Below are positions 6,405-10,398 of a DNA stretch of 10,398 bases, piece after piece. The notes below the pieces were generated by a model. It saw only the letters and a list, made by a program, of their open reading frames with translations. It was not told the origin of the DNA and ran no database searches. The translations under genes and the position numbers were made by a program. Numbering within the stretch: position 1 is the first letter of the stretch; every line of letters begins with the position of its first letter. The DNA comes from Actinomycetota bacterium (GTDB lineage: Bacteria > Actinomycetota > Thermoleophilia > Solirubrobacterales > Solirubrobacteraceae), in assembly GCA_009699565.1 (NCBI GenBank), contig WLNX01000043.1, positions 1 to 10,398 on the forward strand, written 5' to 3'.

Positions 6405-7594
6405 TAGCGGGGGATACGAGGCCACGCAGCCGAGCATGGTCGACGCTTTCCCGACGATGCGCAGCGCTCAAGGAGTCCAGCACCGACAGCGGGATAGGCC
6501 GGCTTGCGCGCGCCAAGATCATCGAGCAGCAGTGGCCGGTTGGGTGCTGTCCCGCGGGTCAGTCCGTAGCTGTCGAGCCAGCTGTCTGCATCGCGCTGAC
6601 CCCACACGGTCAAGCCAGTGCATGCCTTCGACTTGCCGCAGGCGCTCGCGATCCTCCGGTAGATCGCTGCCTGGGCGGCCAGCGGATCTGGTTCCGAGGC
6701 CAGCAGCGGTAGTCGAACATCAAGCTCCGTGATTTCGACCTTCACTCCAAGCTTGCCGAGTGCATCGATGTAGCGCTTCAACGAGCTAGTGCTCGAAGGG
6801 AAGTTCGGACTCTTGACGCCAAGCATTGCGTGGGTCTGAAGTCCAACACCGTCCAGCGGAACCTTTGCCTTCTTCAGGCGCCGGACTAGGGCCAGCAGGG
6901 CGTCCGATTTTGGGTCACCGATCCGTGCGTCCCAGAGCAGCTCGTTCAAGAACAGCTTGGCCTTCGGGTCAGCCTTGTGGGTAAGGCGGAAGGCGTCGGC
7001 GATGTAGCTCTCGCCGAGTGTCGTGTAGAAGATGTTCTTTGGCGTGAACGCCGTGTCCTGCGTGTCATAACCAGCCCCGAACAGCTTCAGTGGCTCGTTC
7101 ACGACGTCATAGATCGCAACTTTTCCGCGGTAGCGCCCTACGACGGTGTTGACTCGGTCCTTCATCAGCTGGCGGAGGGTCGCCGCCGGGTCTGACGAAC
7201 TCGCCAGTGACTGCGTGACCCACTGCGGCATCTGAATGCGATGCCAGAAGAGGTTGTGAGCGCGCAGTCGCACCTTGGCCGCCAACGCCCAGTTAACGAG
7301 CGCGTCGGTTTGGTCGAAACGCGTGACTCCCTGCGTCCGTGACATCTGGTCCCACTTGAATGCGTTTTCGCTTGTCGCGGCGTTGAAGTTGGCACGCGCG
7401 TCGCTGAGTTCGGTCGCTGACATCTCACTCGAGATCGCCGTTCCTACAAAGATTCCGCTCTCTCTGGCCACTTGAGCAAGGCTGCATCCGGTCCCATTGC
7501 TGGGGCACCTGGTCGCCGCCAGCGAAGCGGAAGCGGACCCGGCAAGAATGCTCGCTGCTGCCAGCGCGGCACTGAAGAACTTGATTGACCGCAT
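6404..7594 (-). CDS. Secreted endo-1,4-beta-xylanase, glycoside hydrolase family 10
   Basis: A 396-residue secreted GH10 enzyme, a retaining (alpha/beta)8-barrel hydrolase that cuts internal beta-1,4-xylosidic bonds. Residues 1-27 form a Sec signal peptide (basic MRSIK, hydrophobic core, cleavage near SLAA/TR). GH10 signatures follow in order: TSENAFKWDQM (74-84), RAHNLFWH (111-118), YDVVNEP (162-168) with the acid/base E167, GVGLQTHA (249-256), ITELDV (288-293) with the nucleophile E290, and LTVWGQRDADSW (328-339). Two Cys pairs (C30/C37 and C319/C325) could form disulfides outside the cell. About 25 residues beyond the usual KPAY end form a Cys/Arg-rich tail with no recognised domain; no carbohydrate-binding module is seen. 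The ATG at 7594 is preceded by TAGGAT 6 bases upstream, fitting a leaderless transcript. Xylan is inferred from the family; some GH10 enzymes act on other beta-glucans. Confidence 0.94.
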   Translation of the reverse strand: MRSIKFFSAALAAASILAGSASASLAATRCPSNGTGCSLAQVARESGIFVGTAISSEMSATELSDARANFNAATSENAFKWDQMSRTQGVTRFDQTDALVNWALAAKVRLRAHNLFWHRIQMPQWVTQSLASSSDPAATLRQLMKDRVNTVVGRYRGKVAIYDVVNEPLKLFGAGYDTQDTAFTPKNIFYTTLGESYIADAFRLTHKADPKAKLFLNELLWDARIGDPKSDALLALVRRLKKAKVPLDGVGLQTHAMLGVKSPNFPSSTSSLKRYIDALGKLGVKVEITELDVRLPLLASEPDPLAAQAAIYRRIASACGKSKACTGLTVWGQRDADSWLDSYGLTRGTAPNRPLLLDDLGARKPAYPAVGAGLLERCASSGKRRPCSAAWPRIPR

Positions 7595-7600
7595 CCCATA

Positions 7601-7606
7601 ATCCTA
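7601..7606 (-). promoter_or_regulatory. Putative -10 box of the xylanase gene (leaderless)
   Basis: Read on the minus strand, TAGGAT (7606 down to 7601) fits the TANNNT -10 consensus and is followed by the 6 bases TATGGG and then the ATG. Transcription from it would begin at or next to the start codon. AGGA in the same box could instead serve as a distant Shine-Dalgarno. No clear -35 is seen. Confidence 0.4.
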
Positions 7607-7641
7607 GGTCATCTCGAGCGGGCCGGAGCCGGTATCGGCCT

Positions 7642-7671
7642 TTGGCTGCGGAGCGAGGCCGTCTATAAGGT
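7642..7671 (+). promoter_or_regulatory. Putative promoter of the CLC-type gene
   Basis: TTGGCT (7642-7647) could be a -35 element, followed after 16 bases by TATAAG (7664-7669). The overlapping TAAGGT (7666-7671) fits TANNNT and lies 6 bases before the ATG at 7678, the same geometry as the divergent xylanase gene. AAGG (7667-7670) is also placed correctly, 7 bases before the ATG, to act as a Shine-Dalgarno, so leaderless and leadered initiation cannot be told apart. Confidence 0.4.
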
Positions 7672-7677
7672 GTGGGG

Positions 7678-8979
7678 ATGACAACCGTCGCCGCTGAGGT
7701 CAACGCAGATGACCTGCCATCACCGCTGAAGGCGATCGCACTAACGATCCCGTTTGCGCTGCTTGGCTCGGTCGTAGCGACGCTCTTCCTGTTCATCGAG
7801 GAGCATCTGCTGACTGTTGTCTGGACCGACCTGCCGAAGGCGCTCGGAATGAGCGAGCCGGCATGGTGGCTTGTGATGCTGCTGCCGTTGGTGGGCGCTG
7901 GCATCGTGATGATCGCTTGGAAGCTGCCCGGCAGGACCGGCGGCGGCCCGCTCGAGGGACTCCACTTCGATGTCCGCCCGGACACTTTCGCGTCGGTAAT
8001 CCTCGCCGCCTTCGGCACGTTGATCTTCGGGATGGTGCTGGGCCCGGAAGCGCCGCTGCTGGCCTGCGGCACGGCGGCGGGGGCATTCGTACTGCGCCGC
8101 CAGCCCGACGCGGTGATGAAGTTCGGGATGCTGATGACCGCCCTGGCGGCGATCGCGGCGATCTTCGGCAATCCCGTAGTCGTCGTGCTGATGCTGGCCG
8201 AGTTCGCTGCGCTGGGGATGATCCCGGCGGCGGCGCTGATGCCCGGCTTCGTGGCGCTGGGAGTTGCCTACGTGGCGGAAACCGGAGTGGGCCGGTGGTC
8301 GGGGCTGGGCCACGCCACTCTTGCCGTCCCCGGGCTGCCGCAGTTCACCTCGCTTTCGGTGACCGACCTGCTGGTGGGCCTTGGGGCGGGTGTCGTGGCT
8401 GCAGCCGCCACGCTGGTGGCACGCAAGATTGGTGAGCGCGTCGCACTGGGAGCGAAGCGGAACCCCTACATCGTGCTGCTGGCGGCCGCGCTCGTCACCT
8501 CGGTCCTGGCGATCGCGGTGCGTGAAGCAACCGGAGGATCAATCAACCTCGTGCTGTTCAGCGGCCAGCCGGGAATGTCGGAGATGCTCACCGAGACTTC
8601 GCTGGGCGCCGTGATCCTGATTCTGGTCGCAAAGATGGTTGCTTACGGCGGCGCGCTCGGCGCCGGCTTCCGCGGCGGCCCGATCTTCCCGGCGGTATTC
8701 CTTGGCGTCGCGATTGCCGTTGGCGGCGTGATCCTGTTCCCCGCGGCGTCGCTGACGGGCCTCGTCGTCGCAGCAGTGGCGGCAGCGGTCACGGCAACTC
8801 TGCGCGCTCCGTTCACCGCCGCCGTTCTGGCCCTGATGCTCGCGACTCAAGCGGGCGCCGCAAACGCGGCCGCTCTGGCGATATTCGGCGCGGCGATTGG
8901 TTTTGTCCTGCGCGCCGCGCTGGACAAGTGGGAGGCGGACCGCAGGCCGTCAAGCCTGCAGCCCGCCTCCGACTCCTAG
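7678..8979 (+). CDS. CLC-family chloride channel/transporter-like membrane protein (divergent)
   Basis: A 433-residue polytopic membrane protein of the CLC anion channel/antiporter family, with many hydrophobic helices throughout. The three anion-pathway signatures are recognisable but altered: TGGGPLEG (88-94) for GSGIP, LGPEAP (121-126) for GREGP with E124 at the gating-glutamate position, and FRGGPIFP (331-338) for the GxFxP element. A typical FGNPVVVVLMLAEF helix (163-176) and LRAPFTAAVLALML (375-388) follow. The Ser of GSGIP is Gly here, and E175 aligns with E. coli ClC Glu202, leaving Phe at the proton-relay Glu203 position. Exchange versus passive conduction, and Cl- versus another anion, is therefore unresolved. 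No C-terminal CBS domains. ATG 7678 is chosen for its spacing from AAGG and TAAGGT; a GTG at 7672 in frame would add two residues. The gene is divergent from the xylanase, and its stop overlaps the convergent hydrolase gene by 4 bases. Confidence 0.85.
   Translation: MTTVAAEVNADDLPSPLKAIALTIPFALLGSVVATLFLFIEEHLLTVVWTDLPKALGMSEPAWWLVMLLPLVGAGIVMIAWKLPGRTGGGPLEGLHFDVRPDTFASVILAAFGTLIFGMVLGPEAPLLACGTAAGAFVLRRQPDAVMKFGMLMTALAAIAAIFGNPVVVVLMLAEFAALGMIPAAALMPGFVALGVAYVAETGVGRWSGLGHATLAVPGLPQFTSLSVTDLLVGLGAGVVAAAATLVARKIGERVALGAKRNPYIVLLAAALVTSVLAIAVREATGGSINLVLFSGQPGMSEMLTETSLGAVILILVAKMVAYGGALGAGFRGGPIFPAVFLGVAIAVGGVILFPAASLTGLVVAAVAAAVTATLRAPFTAAVLALMLATQAGAANAAALAIFGAAIGFVLRAALDKWEADRRPSSLQPASDS
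8942..8959. terminator. Hairpin near the 3' end of the CLC gene
   Basis: GCAGGC (8942-8947) pairs perfectly with GCCTGC (8954-8959) across a 6-base loop, about 20 bases before the CLC stop. A small GACT/AGTC stem (8971-8974 with 8981-8984) then brackets the overlapping stop codons. There is no T-run. It might help stop the convergent minus-strand transcript, but it lies in coding sequence and may be chance. Confidence 0.2.
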
Positions 8980-10398
8980 TAGTCCCAGGTTGATGTGCGG
9001 CAGGCCCGGCCGACAGGGCAGGGGTTGACGATCGAGCCGTTCGGCTTCAGGAAGTCGGACTTCTGTTGACGGGCCGCGGGTGACGAGCGCGGGCGGCTGT
9101 GCGGATCGCGACCCATCGTCGGCGTGATGGCCTCGATTGGGGCCGGCGGGTTGCCGATGCCGCCAGCGTCATCGAACACGCTGTCCTCAAGGCAGGCTGT
9201 CAGGATCCCGCTGATCCGGCATGGACCGGCATCCCAGATGACGAGCCCGGAGCCCTTGGCGTTCGCGCTCGTGGTGGCCGGAATCGACCACAGCGGCGTG
9301 ACATCGAACGAACGTCCGGCGTCATATGCCGGGAAGCGGCCTGAAGCGCCGATTGTTCGTGCGGCGTTCTCGGCTGAGACCTGCGCGACCTGATGATCGC
9401 CGAGGGCGACGTGCATCAGCACCTGGTGCTTCGGCGTTCCCTTCAACGGATCGTTGGTGATGTGGTGGGCATAACCGTTGTTCTCGCCGCGATCCCAGAG
9501 GTTCTGGATGATTGTCAGCAGGATCGTCCGCTCAAGGCGGCTCGCGTAGGCCGGCTTGAAGACCGACTCGTAGGTCTTGAAGTCGGTGCTGCGTGGAAGC
9601 AGCACGCTGTAGTTCATTCCGACAACACCGAGCACCGCACGCTTGAAGTCAGGCGAAAGCGCGGTCAGCGCACCGCCGAGAATTCCGCCCTGACTGTTGC
9701 TGTCGTAGTACAGCTCGCTCTTGTCGATTACCGACGCTCCGGCGCCATTCTTGAAGTCGGCTGAGGCAGGGAATCCGCCAGCGTTGATCATCAGGCGGCC
9801 AAGGTAGAGCTCATTGAGCAGTCCCTGCTGCAGACGGTCGGCCATTGAGCTGAAGTTCGACATGTCCTTCAGCAGCCGGATTGCATTGAAGACGTCTCCG
9901 TTCGACATGCCGATCTCGGGTGTGGCGCAGAACATCATGTTGTGCTCGCTTGCCATGTCGTCAACGTTGCCGGCGTCGATTTCGCTTGGGCTGCCAAGCA
10001 GCCCGTGGCCGTAGAGCGACGGGCGCGCGGGCGAAGTGAGCGCTGCGCGCGGGATGCGGCAGATGAACTCGGCCTGCATCGTCCCCTGCTGAATAGGAAT
10101 CGAGTCGAACTTGCCCTTCTTCGACTTGGCGTAGGTCATCACGCCGCCTGCTGCGCAGCCCTTGGTCAGGAAGCAGGGGACGGTGTACGTGCCCTTGATC
10201 TGCTTAGCGATCCGCGGGTTGTCGCCCTCGGTGTAAGTCTCACGGCTTGTGATCGTGTAGGTAGGAGCTTTGCCGGCAACCTTCCCGTCAGCGAGGTTCT
10301 TGTCGCCGAGGGCCGCAAACGCCTTGTCGCGCATAGAAAGTGCCCGCTCGCTGAGATTGCGCTCGCTGGCAACGGTGAAGTCCCAAGTCAGGTAGAGC
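8976..10398 (-). CDS. Large alpha/beta-hydrolase-like protein, probably exported (5' end outside window)
   Basis: The reading frame stays open to the window's right edge. The codons before the internal ATG at 10334 read LYLTWDFTVASERNL, which looks like conserved protein, so the gene begins beyond the window and at least 473 residues are present. Numbering from that Met, hydrolase-like signs are an oxyanion-type YGHGLLG (108-114), a nucleophile-elbow-like SNSQGG (212-217) with S214, and GDHQV (312-316) with a candidate catalytic H314. Together these suggest a serine esterase/lipase-like alpha/beta fold with a non-standard elbow (N-S-Q-G-G in place of GxSxG). Paired cysteines (C54/C60, C371/C381, C438/C445) fit an extracellular location, though any signal peptide would be upstream of the window. 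Substrate unknown. I recall similar large uncharacterised proteins in actinobacteria and myxobacteria but cannot name a family. The C-terminal ~70 residues are low-complexity, rich in Pro, Ser and Arg. Confidence 0.75.
   Translation of the reverse strand, partial: LYLTWDFTVASERNLSERALSMRDKAFAALGDKNLADGKVAGKAPTYTITSRETYTEGDNPRIAKQIKGTYTVPCFLTKGCAAGGVMTYAKSKKGKFDSIPIQQGTMQAEFICRIPRAALTSPARPSLYGHGLLGSPSEIDAGNVDDMASEHNMMFCATPEIGMSNGDVFNAIRLLKDMSNFSSMADRLQQGLLNELYLGRLMINAGGFPASADFKNGAGASVIDKSELYYDSNSQGGILGGALTALSPDFKRAVLGVVGMNYSVLLPRSTDFKTYESVFKPAYASRLERTILLTIIQNLWDRGENNGYAHHITNDPLKGTPKHQVLMHVALGDHQVAQVSAENAARTIGASGRFPAYDAGRSFDVTPLWSIPATTSANAKGSGLVIWDAGPCRISGILTACLEDSVFDDAGGIGNPPAPIEAITPTMGRDPHSRPRSSPAARQQKSDFLKPNGSIVNPCPVGRACRTSTWDY

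Noticed and set aside
7672..7674. GTG as the start of the CLC gene
   Set aside because: In frame and possible, but the ATG at 7678 is better spaced from AAGG and from the TAAGGT box; the difference is only two residues.
7425..8171. Open frame of 248 codons on the minus strand overlapping the CLC gene and the xylanase start
   Set aside because: Ser/Pro-rich shadow of CLC coding sequence; it conflicts with two well-supported genes and the divergent promoter.
10332..10334. ATG at 10334 as the start of the minus-strand hydrolase
   Set aside because: The upstream codons to the window edge are open and encode protein-like sequence (LYLTWDFTVASERNL), so the gene extends past the window.
1..10398. 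tRNA, rRNA, CRISPR arrays, insertion sequences or attachment sites
   Set aside because: No tandem or dispersed long repeats, transposase motifs or RNA-gene signatures were seen on either strand.

Overview
The window is a compact, GC-rich bacterial chromosome segment with seven complete genes, two genes cut by the window edges, and no RNA genes, insertion sequences or CRISPR arrays that I can see. Gene content (a P450 of the CYP125/CYP142 type, an FAD oxidoreductase/DUF1365/cyclopropane-synthase-like cluster as in mycobacteria, a GH10 xylanase) and TANNNT boxes lying 6-7 bases before start codons suggest an actinomycete-type bacterium (Actinomycetota). Solirubrobacterales/Thermoleophilia is a guess I cannot confirm. 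No stretch over 300 bases lacks a gene; the longest spacer is 105 bases, between the cyclopropane-synthase-like gene and cydA.

Left part (1-3806, all + strand): the C-terminal end of a cytochrome P450, a 79-base spacer with two mutually exclusive hairpins, then a tightly overlapping three-gene operon. The operon encodes a COG2907 FAD amine-oxidase-like protein, a DUF1365 protein and a cyclopropane-fatty-acid-synthase-like (UfaA1-like) SAM methyltransferase, joined by GTGA and ATGA stop/start overlaps. The same trio occurs in the SigK locus of Mycobacterium tuberculosis (Rv0449c-Rv0448c-ufaA1) and in the sigma-E/ChrR singlet-oxygen regulon of Rhodobacter sphaeroides. It very likely modifies unsaturated acyl chains of membrane lipids, but the final product is not settled by sequence. 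The methyltransferase has Gln where cyclopropane synthases have the bicarbonate-binding His.

Middle (3807-6388, + strand): cydA and cydB, encoding the two large subunits of a bd-type terminal quinol oxidase with a short Q-loop. A palindrome sits over the putative -10 box just upstream of the cydA GTG start. No cydDC or recognisable cydX follows.

Right part (6404-10398): a secreted GH10 endo-xylanase on the minus strand, convergent with cydB and only 15 bases from it. A divergent CLC-type anion channel/transporter on the plus strand shares a 77-84 base promoter region with the xylanase gene. Last is the 3' two-thirds or so of a large alpha/beta-hydrolase-like protein on the minus strand, whose stop codon overlaps that of the CLC gene. 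The lipid operon and the oxidase are both membrane/respiration genes and may respond to oxygen or oxidative stress, but they are separated by a promoter-like spacer and nothing proves co-regulation.
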